A stretch of DNA of 64,000 bases from Candidatus Melainabacteria bacterium (GTDB taxonomy: Bacteria; Cyanobacteriota; Vampirovibrionia; Obscuribacterales; Obscuribacteraceae): contig PLZS01000086.1 of the NCBI GenBank assembly GCA_003153555.1, positions 1 through 64,000 on the forward strand, written 5' to 3'. Below the pieces are notes generated by a model that saw nothing but the letters and a program-made list of their open reading frames with translations, made no database searches and had not been told where the DNA came from. The translations under genes were made by a program, and so were the position numbers. Positions 16,820-24,073 of the stretch are shown piece by piece (within the stretch, counting starts at the first letter, position 1; every line of letters begins with the position of its first letter).

Positions 16820-18750
16820 TGCTGTTTAAAGATCAGTCCAGTTTCAAGATCGGCGAACTCCTCGTTAAGGCTGAATTGACCGATGCCACTATCATTGAAG
16901 CGGCGGTCAGTCTTGCAAGTCGCATGCGAGTTCCTCTTGGGCGAATTTTGTCGATGGAAGGTCACATTAGCGAGGTAGTCCTCCAGGCTGCGATTGAAGT
17001 ACAGTCACGAATAGCGGATCGGTTGGTCACCCTTGAACTGGGAGTCAAAGCGCTGCAACTGGTGGCACAGAAAGGAATGACCCTCGATGCTGGGATCGAA
17101 GCTGCCACCATAGGAGATGCTCCGGAGAATGCGGAATCAGATCCTGGATCAAAGGAGCAAGAACCGGATGTGGTATCGACTGCGATACCCAGTCCCTTGT
17201 CTGCTGCCCCGTCTCGGCGAAAGCCGGTACGGGGTCGTACGATTTCACCTGTAGACACGGGGAAATTCGATCCTTTCATCGCGGAGCAATTGGAAAACAA
17301 ACTTGTCCAAGCTTCCGAAAGTAAAGCTCAGTCTTTTGGCTCAGACTCAGGCACTAAATCTGGTGCCTCCGAGCAAGAACGACTCAAGCTTGTCCTCGAT
17401 GTTCAGGCTACATCTACTAGCGAGGTTGGTCGGGTTCCATTGACTAACGAGGATGTTCAGGCTACATCTACTAACGAGATTGGTCTGACTACATTGACTA
17501 TCGAGGATGGTCAGGCTACGTTGACTAACGAGGATGTTCAGGCTACGTTGACTAACGAGGATGTGCAGGCTACATCTACTAACGAGATTGGTCTGACTAC
17601 ATTGACTATCGAGGATGGTCAGGCTACGTTGACTAACGAGGATGTTCAGGCTACATCTACTAACGAGGAACGAACGGCGCCGGTCTCTCAAGATAAAGAT
17701 ATCTCGGCTCAAGGTGATCTCGCTGAGTATGACTCCGCGCTCCAAGACATTGTTTCAAGTAATGAGGCGGCTTTGCTGTTGGGACAGATTGCAAAGAACC
17801 GCTCAAAGCAGGAGTCGGAAATCAACGCAGTTCTGCAAGCGGTTATCAACTTTCCAACCGGAAGCAGTAATCGGCTGGGCGACTTGCTGATTTCGGCTGG
17901 AATGATCGAAGCTTCTGTTCTATCTCTGGCGCTAGAAAATGGCAAAGTGACAGGACTTCCACTTGGTCTGGTGCTAGTAGGCATGGGACTGATCAATCAA
18001 TCCTTACTCAATAATGCGTTGACTGCGCAAAGACTGATACGAACTGAAGCTGTATCGAGAGACCGGGCGATTCATGCTCTGAGAGCAGCTCAACTGCGCC
18101 GGCAGTCAATCCACGATTCGTTGCAAGATTATGATTGGTATGCTCGCACCACGATTTGCACTTTGGACATTGGACAGCTCATGAACAGGGCACAAATAAT
18201 CACCACAGATCAATTACTGAATGTCCGAGAACAAGAGTTACTTGAAGAGAAATCGTTAGAGGAGCTCTTGATCATCAATGGCTTGGCGGACAAAAAATCT
18301 GTCGAGGCCGCTAAGGAACTGCTGCGCATGGTGGAAGATGAATCTCTTTTCGAAGATCAGGCAATCGTAATTCTGCGCCGCTTAGATAAAGTCGAAGGAG
18401 ATCCTGTTCCGGATTTCTTGCTCTCCTTGCTTGATGATTCAGGTGAATTTGAGATAGGACTTCGTGCATTGTTAGAAGACGCTGGCTTGCTTAGCCCGCA
18501 GCAACTTGAAGCCGCTTGTTCCCTTGCTCTAGCGAAAAAAACCTCACTCGTTAAAACGCTGCATGACACGGGAATCTTGGAAGATTGGCAGTTGGGATGC
18601 GTCCTCAAGTGTAAGGAATCTATCGACACTGGACTGTTCGAGGAAGAACAAGCCATCATTGCACTGCTGTATGCTCTCGAGCAAAAATTGTCGTTTGAAG
18701 AAACTATATTCTTATTTGGCTGGACTCTTCCACTCGATATCGCGAGCTAG
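16819..18750 (+). CDS. Protein with four MshEN-like modules and a repeat insert
   Basis: A 643-residue protein overlaps the upstream stop by 1 nt. Four segments resemble the paired 24-residue motif of the GspE/PilB N-terminal (MshEN) domain. Residues ~8-60 read KIGELLVKAELTDATIIEAA then PLGRILSMEGHISEVVLQAA. Residues ~350-405 read RLGDLLISAGMIEASVLSLA then PLGLVLVGMGLINQSLLNNA. Weaker copies lie at ~455-505 and ~550-605. Residues 194-283 are ten tandem copies of a nine-residue unit, DVQATLTNE and variants. There is no ATPase core, so it is not a GspE or PilB. MshEN domains bind c-di-GMP in MshE; whether these do is unknown. Partner protein: 15284-16819. Confidence 0.8.
   Translation: MLFKDQSSFKIGELLVKAELTDATIIEAAVSLASRMRVPLGRILSMEGHISEVVLQAAIEVQSRIADRLVTLELGVKALQLVAQKGMTLDAGIEAATIGDAPENAESDPGSKEQEPDVVSTAIPSPLSAAPSRRKPVRGRTISPVDTGKFDPFIAEQLENKLVQASESKAQSFGSDSGTKSGASEQERLKLVLDVQATSTSEVGRVPLTNEDVQATSTNEIGLTTLTIEDGQATLTNEDVQATLTNEDVQATSTNEIGLTTLTIEDGQATLTNEDVQATSTNEERTAPVSQDKDISAQGDLAEYDSALQDIVSSNEAALLLGQIAKNRSKQESEINAVLQAVINFPTGSSNRLGDLLISAGMIEASVLSLALENGKVTGLPLGLVLVGMGLINQSLLNNALTAQRLIRTEAVSRDRAIHALRAAQLRRQSIHDSLQDYDWYARTTICTLDIGQLMNRAQIITTDQLLNVREQELLEEKSLEELLIINGLADKKSVEAAKELLRMVEDESLFEDQAIVILRRLDKVEGDPVPDFLLSLLDDSGEFEIGLRALLEDAGLLSPQQLEAACSLALAKKTSLVKTLHDTGILEDWQLGCVLKCKESIDTGLFEEEQAIIALLYALEQKLSFEETIFLFGWTLPLDIAS
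17398..17667 (+). repeat. Ten tandem 27-bp repeats inside a coding region
   Basis: Ten in-frame copies of a 27-bp unit occupy exactly 270 bp and encode nonapeptides. The order is DVQATSTSE, VGRVPLTNE, DVQATSTNE, IGLTTLTIE, DGQATLTNE, DVQATLTNE, DVQATSTNE, IGLTTLTIE, DGQATLTNE, DVQATSTNE. Units 3-6 and 7-10 form a nearly identical 108-bp higher-order repeat, which points to recent duplication and probable length variation between strains. Confidence 0.95.
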
Positions 18751-18927
18751 AAATTAACCTTGAACCTGGGAGCGTCGCTAGGACGTTCTTCGTCAAACCC
18801 AGTGGACTCTTACTCGGCATAGTCTTCCGGCATGTTCCGAGACTGGTCAGCGGAATTCGAGCAGCCAAAACAGATCGGCGTCCAAAGTCCGTTACGCTGT
18901 GAGATCTCAGCGCATTGACAATCCTAG

Positions 18928-19260
18928 TTACGCGTTGTCTGGCGGTTTAGTGCCCTGGTTTGGGTCTTTTTGGCGTGCCTCGTTCTTCGCCGTTCGGTAT
19001 TCCTGGACTCCGGTCCAGATCCATAAGGCAACGGTTACGAGCGTAATTGTTGATACAGCTGAACTCCAGGTGGGGCCAATATCCCAGTGGTATTGTCGAA
19101 CAAGCTGCTGAAATGCTAGTAGCAAAAGAGATATCGGCGCCCAGGGATGACCGGGTGGCCAACGCTTCTTCCCCCTACTTCGAGCCCAAAAGAAAATGGA
19201 GTACATCACAACAACTGTGAGAACAATGAACCAAGGTCCTAGTTGTGCCAGTACATCCAT
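18928..19260 (-). CDS. Small membrane protein
   Basis: A 110-residue protein with three predicted helices: LGPWFIVLTVVVMYSIFFWA at the N-terminus, then PWAPISLLLLAFQQLV, and AVSTITLVTVALWIWTGVQE. A polar tail (YRTAKNEARQKDPNQGTKPP) follows. A conserved-looking RSRGKKRWPPGHPW loop joins helices one and two. No family is recognised. It converges with the MshEN-repeat gene; the 177-bp gap between them shows no strong terminator hairpin. Confidence 0.65.
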   Translation of the reverse strand: MDVLAQLGPWFIVLTVVVMYSIFFWARSRGKKRWPPGHPWAPISLLLLAFQQLVRQYHWDIGPTWSSAVSTITLVTVALWIWTGVQEYRTAKNEARQKDPNQGTKPPDNA

Positions 19261-19376
19261 TTGGGTGGTGGATCCAGTTGACAGGGTACAGTTCCAACAG
19301 TATGAATAACTGAGCCCTCAAATGCAAGTTTACGCTGAACTGCCTCCCAACAAGTTTGACTGCCAGTCCCATCAAT

Positions 19377-19754
19377 TCAGGGACAAGCTGTGAGATACCA
19401 GTACGTATCCTTCACTTTCACATGTCCGAGATAGGTGGACAGATGCGGCAGTTTGCGTTCTACATCTTCGCCGTTACGATACCAGCGCAATAATGTTTCG
19501 ACAGCATAGCGATGTCTCAGATCGTGAATACGTGGACCTTTCCTGGAGCCTTTTGCACGCAGTCCAACCATTTGAGACATTACATAAAATGTTCGGCGCG
19601 CATCTGCTGTATCAACGGGACCGCCACCATAAGTGGTGAAGAAATCGCCACTATGCCGATATCGGCATAGCGGCGATTTCATTCCTATCTTACCGGCTCG
19701 GCAAATTGCGGAATTCGTTTCACTTCTAGAGTGCTGGCGAAGAACCTGGCGCAC
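19377..19754 (-). pseudogene. C-terminal fragment of a tyrosine recombinase
   Basis: The last ~85 codons match the catalytic end of a phage-type integrase: GPRIHDLRHRYAVETLLRWY carries the HxxR box, LSTYLGHVKVKDTYWYL carries the LGH box, and the tyrosine in the DTYWYL segment is a good nucleophile candidate. The N-terminal half, with the first catalytic Arg, is absent. The upstream codons run through a 40-bp palindrome at 19641-19680 and then into unrelated text. The fragment cannot be a working recombinase by itself. It is a relic of an integrated element. Confidence 0.8.
19641..19680. repeat. 40-bp near-perfect palindrome
   Basis: Two 20-bp arms meet without a loop: CTATGCCGAT at 19651-19660 meets ATCGGCATAG at 19661-19670, and the outer arms GAAATCGCCA (19641-19650) and CGGCGATTTC (19671-19680) pair with one mismatch at 19671. 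It interrupts the similarity of the integrase fragment, so it may be an inserted small element, an attachment or resolution site, or a REP-type unit. Confidence 0.85.
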
Positions 19755-19763
19755 CGCCTGGTT

Positions 19764-20546
19764 TTACGAGCGCTTGACTGATGTAACGGTCCCATCAGGT
19801 GCTACAGTAAACGTTGTTCTGTTGCCCTGTAAATCTTTCACAACGCTAGTGTAGTTTCCGTCTGTGCCTCTGGTGGCATCTACACTCAACACTTTTGGGA
19901 TGTTGATGGTAGAGCCATTGGTTGCCTTGAAGTTTTGATCTCTTATCGCGCCAATATACATGACATGGCTTTCCATCAGTTGTCCTTTCGCTGAGAGCAC
20001 TTCAGTGGCTATGAAAGGGGGACCATACACGTAGAAGTGATTGCCAAAGTCGCCACCGGTGTATAAGTAAGTAGTAGAACCGTCTCGATTGTTCCTCATT
20101 GTGCCCGCGCGAGACGATTGAGTTCCCCTGGAGGCTGTATAAGTTTCTCCTGGATTCCAATTGCCGAGTCCCAGCGGGTACACCGGATTATATTCCGCCC
20201 ATCCAGTGATATGCCAGGTGCGCGCGAATTGGGATACTTGCGCATTAGTGCTGACTCCATGGATTGGCTTCATGTCATTGGTATCGATGAAAACATTCTC
20301 TGACTTGTTAGCACTGGTAGCACCCCTGGTGACAACTTCAGCATTCGAGGCAGCTCCCTTTCTGACTTGATTTGAATCCGCGTTGTCAAATGTCAAAGAA
20401 GGTAGATGTTGATTTTGATCTCCTTGTTGTGGTAGCCAAGCGCATTTGGACTTATCGAAGGTGACCCGATTAGCCAACTCCATCTTTGTCCAATCCGAAG
20501 TTGTGACACTATCTTTCGAACTTTGAATAATATCTCTTTCGCCCAT
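19764..20546 (-). CDS. Hypothetical protein
   Basis: The start at ATG 20546 is favoured by GAGGT about 8 nt upstream; the frame is open to 20642, but the extra residues look non-coding. The ~260-residue protein is hydrophilic, without signal peptide or membrane segment, and rich in Gly, Thr, Asn and Ser. Its C-terminal half has beta-type text (TYLYTGGDFGNHFYVYGPPF, then VVKDLQGNRTTFTVAPDGTV), suggesting a beta-rich domain with an RHS-like strand at the very end. No family is recognised. It lies immediately upstream of the recombinase fragment and may be cargo of the same lost element. Confidence 0.6.
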   Translation of the reverse strand: MGERDIIQSSKDSVTTSDWTKMELANRVTFDKSKCAWLPQQGDQNQHLPSLTFDNADSNQVRKGAASNAEVVTRGATSANKSENVFIDTNDMKPIHGVSTNAQVSQFARTWHITGWAEYNPVYPLGLGNWNPGETYTASRGTQSSRAGTMRNNRDGSTTYLYTGGDFGNHFYVYGPPFIATEVLSAKGQLMESHVMYIGAIRDQNFKATNGSTINIPKVLSVDATRGTDGNYTSVVKDLQGNRTTFTVAPDGTVTSVKRS

Positions 20547-20669
20547 GCCAAATACCTCAACGTTCCGCCTACTGAATATGTATGCGGAAATCCAATTTGT
20601 TGGACATAAAGATCGTTGACGAACCCTGCAAGTTTCCGGCATAACTAAAATCCCTATCCCTACTTGCTT

Positions 20670-20981
20670 TTAGCAGCAATGGGATCGATTTGAAAATTGC
20701 AGATTGATATTCTTGGCGAAGCGAATGATGAATTTTTTGTGTGCATCCGCAAGTCTCGGATTCGCATAAGCTGCGGCGCGGTAATTGTCGATTGCGCTGG
20801 CGAGCTGTGCTCGTTTAGCCAGATCATTTGCAAGAGTCAACGATTGCTTTGCTTTGTCTCGTGCTGATCCAACATTTGCCAATCCGCGTTGTGCTCTGGC
20901 GTTTGTATCTTGTCCAGGGAAAGTGCCAGCCTTCTTGTAGGCTGCAGTGGCGCTGTCTAAGTCGTGGATCAACAAAGACAT
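20670..20981 (-). CDS. Short TPR-like protein or fragment
   Basis: A 103-residue frame with one recognisable TPR hairpin near the C-terminus (ASAIDNYRAAAYANPRLADA) and a second, weaker one at the N-terminus. There is no signal peptide. Its length and the abrupt ends suggest a fragment of a larger TPR gene rather than a complete one, but no stop or frameshift proves this. It lies 124 nt upstream of the gene at 19764-20546 on the same strand. Confidence 0.45.
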   Translation of the reverse strand: MSLLIHDLDSATAAYKKAGTFPGQDTNARAQRGLANVGSARDKAKQSLTLANDLAKRAQLASAIDNYRAAAYANPRLADAHKKFIIRFAKNINLQFSNRSHCC

Positions 20982-21104
20982 GTCAGTCTTTTGAATTCTG
21001 ATTGAGCGCTTGGCGAATTAGCACGAAGCCATCAAGCCTTCCCCGAAGGAAATTCCAATAATCATCCTTTAGGCTGAGTTTTTCTCGGTAGCAACTGGCT
21101 ATTA

Positions 21105-21128
21105 TGGATATAAAGGTCCAGATATCCA
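21105..21128 (+). promoter_or_regulatory. Palindromic operator candidate of the NO-stress operon
   Basis: An inverted repeat TGGATAT (21105-21111), 10-nt spacer, ATATCCA (21122-21128) lies 22 nt before the ATG at 21150. A TATTAT -10-like box at 21100-21105 abuts it. Binding by the Rrf2-type regulator of the same operon would place repression at the promoter; this is inference. It does not match the enteric NsrR consensus exactly. Confidence 0.4.
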
Positions 21129-21149
21129 CATCGGGACGAGGAGGCAGGT

Positions 21150-22127
21150 ATGTCGAACGCTAAAACAATATGCACTGTGTGCAACTACATTTATGACGAA
21201 GCTTTGGGCGAGCCGACCCAGAACATTCCTCCGTCCCTGAAATTCAATGACTTATCCGATCAATGGAAATGTCCAGAGTGCGAATCAGGCAAGGAAATGT
21301 TTCAACCGTGCTCATGTGTAAGCTTGCCTATTTACGAGCAGACATGCGTGGCACACGCTGCCATTGGTATCGCCAATAGGGCCAAGGCAGACGACGTCAG
21401 CCTTGCAATGAGCAAGACCATGCCTGTGGGTCAACTGGTTGCGCAGAGACCTTTGCGCGCTTGTGTCCTAGAACAACTCGGTATTGACTATTGCTGTGGT
21501 GGAAAGTCCACACTGGAAGATGCTTGCCTAAAGAAAGGCTTGAACGTGGAGCACGTCTTGGAAAAACTCTTTGCAGCTGATTTAAAAGGCAATCACTTCG
21601 ACGAAAAAGATTGGACTAAAGCTGACCTCAAAGACTTAGCTGATCACATCATAACCGTCTACCATCAGCCTTTGAGGGAAGAGCTAACGCGTGTTGCGCA
21701 ACTCTCCGCAAAGGTTGCCAGAGTTCATGGTGACAATCACCCCGAGATGATCGAGGTCTTGAATGTTTTCAACCAATTCAAATCGCAGTTGGAGCTGCAC
21801 ATGCAGAAAGAGGAGATGATCCTATTTCCTGGCATTAAAGCTATGGAAGCAACTGGCAGTCCTCAGATTTTTGGTTGTGGTGGCGGAATCGATCACCCAA
21901 TCGAGATGATGACGCAGGAGCATGATGACGCTGGAGAGGCACTTTGCACCATGCGCCGCCTCACCAACAACTACACGCCACCGGAAGATGCATGCAATAC
22001 TTTCAGAGTGCTACTCGATTCGCTTGCACAGATTGAATCGGAAATGCACCAGCACGTTCACAAAGAAAACAATATCTTGTTTCCTCGTGCTTTAGCGCTT
22101 CTCCAGATGGCACCATCATCTCGATAG
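21150..22127 (+). CDS. Rubredoxin-fused RIC/ScdA iron-sulfur repair protein
   Basis: A 325-residue fusion. Residues ~7-55 form a complete rubredoxin: CTVCNYIYDEALGE, then FNDLSDQWKCPECESGKEMF, with both CxxC metal knuckles. Residues ~90-145 are the ScdA_N domain with the hallmark LGIDYCCGGKSTLEDAC. The remainder is a hemerythrin-like di-iron domain with His/Glu ligands (DHIITVYHQPLREEL, LELHMQKEEMILFPGI, MTQEHDDAGEAL, HQHVHKENNILFPRA). RIC proteins repair Fe-S clusters damaged by nitric oxide or oxidants; the attached rubredoxin probably delivers electrons to the di-iron site. It starts with GAGGAGG and heads an operon with an Rrf2 regulator and NnrS. Confidence 0.92.
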   Translation: MSNAKTICTVCNYIYDEALGEPTQNIPPSLKFNDLSDQWKCPECESGKEMFQPCSCVSLPIYEQTCVAHAAIGIANRAKADDVSLAMSKTMPVGQLVAQRPLRACVLEQLGIDYCCGGKSTLEDACLKKGLNVEHVLEKLFAADLKGNHFDEKDWTKADLKDLADHIITVYHQPLREELTRVAQLSAKVARVHGDNHPEMIEVLNVFNQFKSQLELHMQKEEMILFPGIKAMEATGSPQIFGCGGGIDHPIEMMTQEHDDAGEALCTMRRLTNNYTPPEDACNTFRVLLDSLAQIESEMHQHVHKENNILFPRALALLQMAPSSR

Positions 22128-22174
22128 AGTTGAGTAGCTCGATAAACTAACAACGCAAGGATAGAAGGAGCGCA

Positions 22175-22633
22175 ATGATGATTTCTCAAACAGCCGAGTA
22201 TGCCTTGCGAGCAATCGTTTATCTTGCTATGAACTCAGGCACTGCGTTCACAACGCAGCAAATTTCTCTGACGACGAAAGTGCCAGCCGCTTATCTTTCC
22301 AAGGTTTTGCAATCACTGGTGCGAGCCCATCTGGTGCAATCACAAAGAGGATTGGGAGGCGGTTTTGTTCTGACAAAGCCGCCTGAAGAGATAAGCATTC
22401 TTGCCGTGCTGAATGCAGTTGATCCAATTCAGCGCATCAGAACTTGTCCGCTTGGACTCACAGCCCACGGCACCACTTTATGCGCACTCCATAAACGACT
22501 CGATGATGCAACCGCAATCATCGAGAAGACATTTGCTGATACAACTATTGCAGAGATATTGGCTCGTCCGACAGCTTCGATTCCGTTGTGCGAGTTCCCA
22601 ACCGAAAACTGCAGCAAATCTTGCGCGAGTTGA
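22175..22633 (+). CDS. Rrf2-family transcriptional regulator
   Basis: A 152-residue protein with the Rrf2 winged helix (MISQTAEYALRAIVYLAMNS, then PAAYLSKVLQSLVRAHLVQS and RGLGGGFVL). In NsrR and IscR three cysteines bind an Fe-S cluster. Here only Cys91 and Cys103 lie in that loop (TCPLGLTAHGTTLCALHK); the usual middle cysteine is replaced, and three more cysteines cluster near the C-terminus (PLCEFPTENCSKSC). A cluster could use those. Its position between RIC and NnrS suggests an NO or Fe-S sensor that controls this operon. ATG 22175 or the adjacent ATG 22178 may be the start. Confidence 0.88.
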   Translation: MMISQTAEYALRAIVYLAMNSGTAFTTQQISLTTKVPAAYLSKVLQSLVRAHLVQSQRGLGGGFVLTKPPEEISILAVLNAVDPIQRIRTCPLGLTAHGTTLCALHKRLDDATAIIEKTFADTTIAEILARPTASIPLCEFPTENCSKSCAS

Positions 22634-22653
22634 TAGCTCGGAGCCAAAATGAC

Positions 22654-23994
22654 ATGGAACCAGAACCTAACAAGCCAGCTATACCGATCAGCATCGCGCG
22701 AGAGCAAGAGCTGATCAGGCTTCTCATGACTTTCCTGTTTACAGGAATTCTATTCATGTTGCTGCCGGGAACTTTCTTGGGAGTTTGGAATCTCTTCGCG
22801 ATCAGCAGCGCTCAGTCCGCGACTTCCGTTCCAGCGGCTTGGATGCAGGCGCACGGACACGCCCAACTGTTTGGTTGGATTGGCAGCTTCATACTAGGCA
22901 TTGGCTTCTACTCTATTCCGAATTTACGCCGGGTCTCAGCCTGGTCCTTCTGGGATGGTTGGCTGATCTGGAGTCTCTGGACGATTGGAGTCACCGTGCG
23001 CTGGCTGAGCGACGTTTATTTGTGGCAGTGGAGAGTGTTGCTGCCGCTTTCAGCAACACTTGAGCTTCTCGCTGTCGTACCATTTTTTGCTCGATCTGTT
23101 CAAGGACATCGCCTGCAGAAAAAGTTCAAAGATGGTTCAGGAGCTTGGGCACTATTGGTGGTGGCAGGAACGGTCGGGTTGATTGTAGCAATGTTGTTCA
23201 ACGCTTTTGAGTGTTTTAGGCTTGCTGCTGCCGGTGCTTCACCGGCCTTTCCCCCTGAGTTTAATGGCAGATTTCTGATCTTGTCGATTTGGGCCTTCCC
23301 CGTGCCGATCGCCTGGGGGTTCACAGCTCGTTGGATGCCTGTTTTCTTAGGACTGAAACCGTTGCGATCAAAGTTGATTATTGCCGCTCTGGCAGTCAAC
23401 ATCATCGGAATAGTTGCGGCCTTTGCACAGTCACTGCTGCCATGCGCGATTCTCTTATTGGCGGGCGCCATTTGTATGGTCTGTGCGCTGAGAATTTTCG
23501 AGTCCGCAGATAAGCCTGCGAAAATTCAGGGGGTGCACAAGAGCTTTCCTCTATTTTTGCGAATCGCATACGTCTGGTTGATGATTGCCAGTCTGTTTGC
23601 CGTGTGGGCCGCGATAGAGCCAAGCGCCGCCGGTATAGGCGGAGCCGGGCGTCATGCTCTCACTGTTGGTTACCTCATGACCATGGTGTTTTCTGTCGGA
23701 CCGAGGATGCTGCCAGCATTCTTGGGCAAGAAAAAGCTGTTTAGTGAGCGTCTGATGTTTTTCGCTCTTCTCCTGACAAATGTAGGTTGCTTGATACGAG
23801 TTTCATCCGAGACTCTGGCATATCAGCATTACGCGTCATGGGCGTGGGCATTTTTGCCAGTATCGGCAACAATGGAACTTACAGGTGTGGTGATCTTCAC
23901 AATCAATATGATTGGCACGTTCCTGCAGCCACCGCTGCTCACTCCGGCGACCAGCAAATGCGGTGCCGCCCGACCTGTGCAAGATGCGATTTAG
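22654..23994 (+). CDS. NnrS-family haem-copper membrane protein
   Basis: The start at ATG 22654 has GGAG about 9 nt upstream; the longer frame from 22588 overlaps the regulator and is unlikely. About 446 residues with roughly 12 transmembrane helices. Family text includes MQAHGHAQLFGWIGSFILGI, WAFPVPIAWGFTARWMPVFL and GRHALTVGYLMTMVFSVGPR, with histidines that could bind haem or copper. NnrS proteins lower nitric-oxide stress in proteobacteria. Here the gene closes a coherent operon: repair protein, regulator, membrane detoxification protein. Confidence 0.9.
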   Translation: MEPEPNKPAIPISIAREQELIRLLMTFLFTGILFMLLPGTFLGVWNLFAISSAQSATSVPAAWMQAHGHAQLFGWIGSFILGIGFYSIPNLRRVSAWSFWDGWLIWSLWTIGVTVRWLSDVYLWQWRVLLPLSATLELLAVVPFFARSVQGHRLQKKFKDGSGAWALLVVAGTVGLIVAMLFNAFECFRLAAAGASPAFPPEFNGRFLILSIWAFPVPIAWGFTARWMPVFLGLKPLRSKLIIAALAVNIIGIVAAFAQSLLPCAILLLAGAICMVCALRIFESADKPAKIQGVHKSFPLFLRIAYVWLMIASLFAVWAAIEPSAAGIGGAGRHALTVGYLMTMVFSVGPRMLPAFLGKKKLFSERLMFFALLLTNVGCLIRVSSETLAYQHYASWAWAFLPVSATMELTGVVIFTINMIGTFLQPPLLTPATSKCGAARPVQDAI

Positions 23995-24073
23995 GGAACC
24001 ACCTTGTCACTCTAATCTAAGATACAAGCAGTGGGGTTAGAGCAGGGTTAAGACCTGGCGGATTATTCGACCC

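Noticed and set aside
16819..18750. GspE or PilB pilus ATPase
   Set aside because: Only N-terminal-type MshEN motifs are present. Walker A, Walker B and the Asp/His boxes of the ATPase core are absent.
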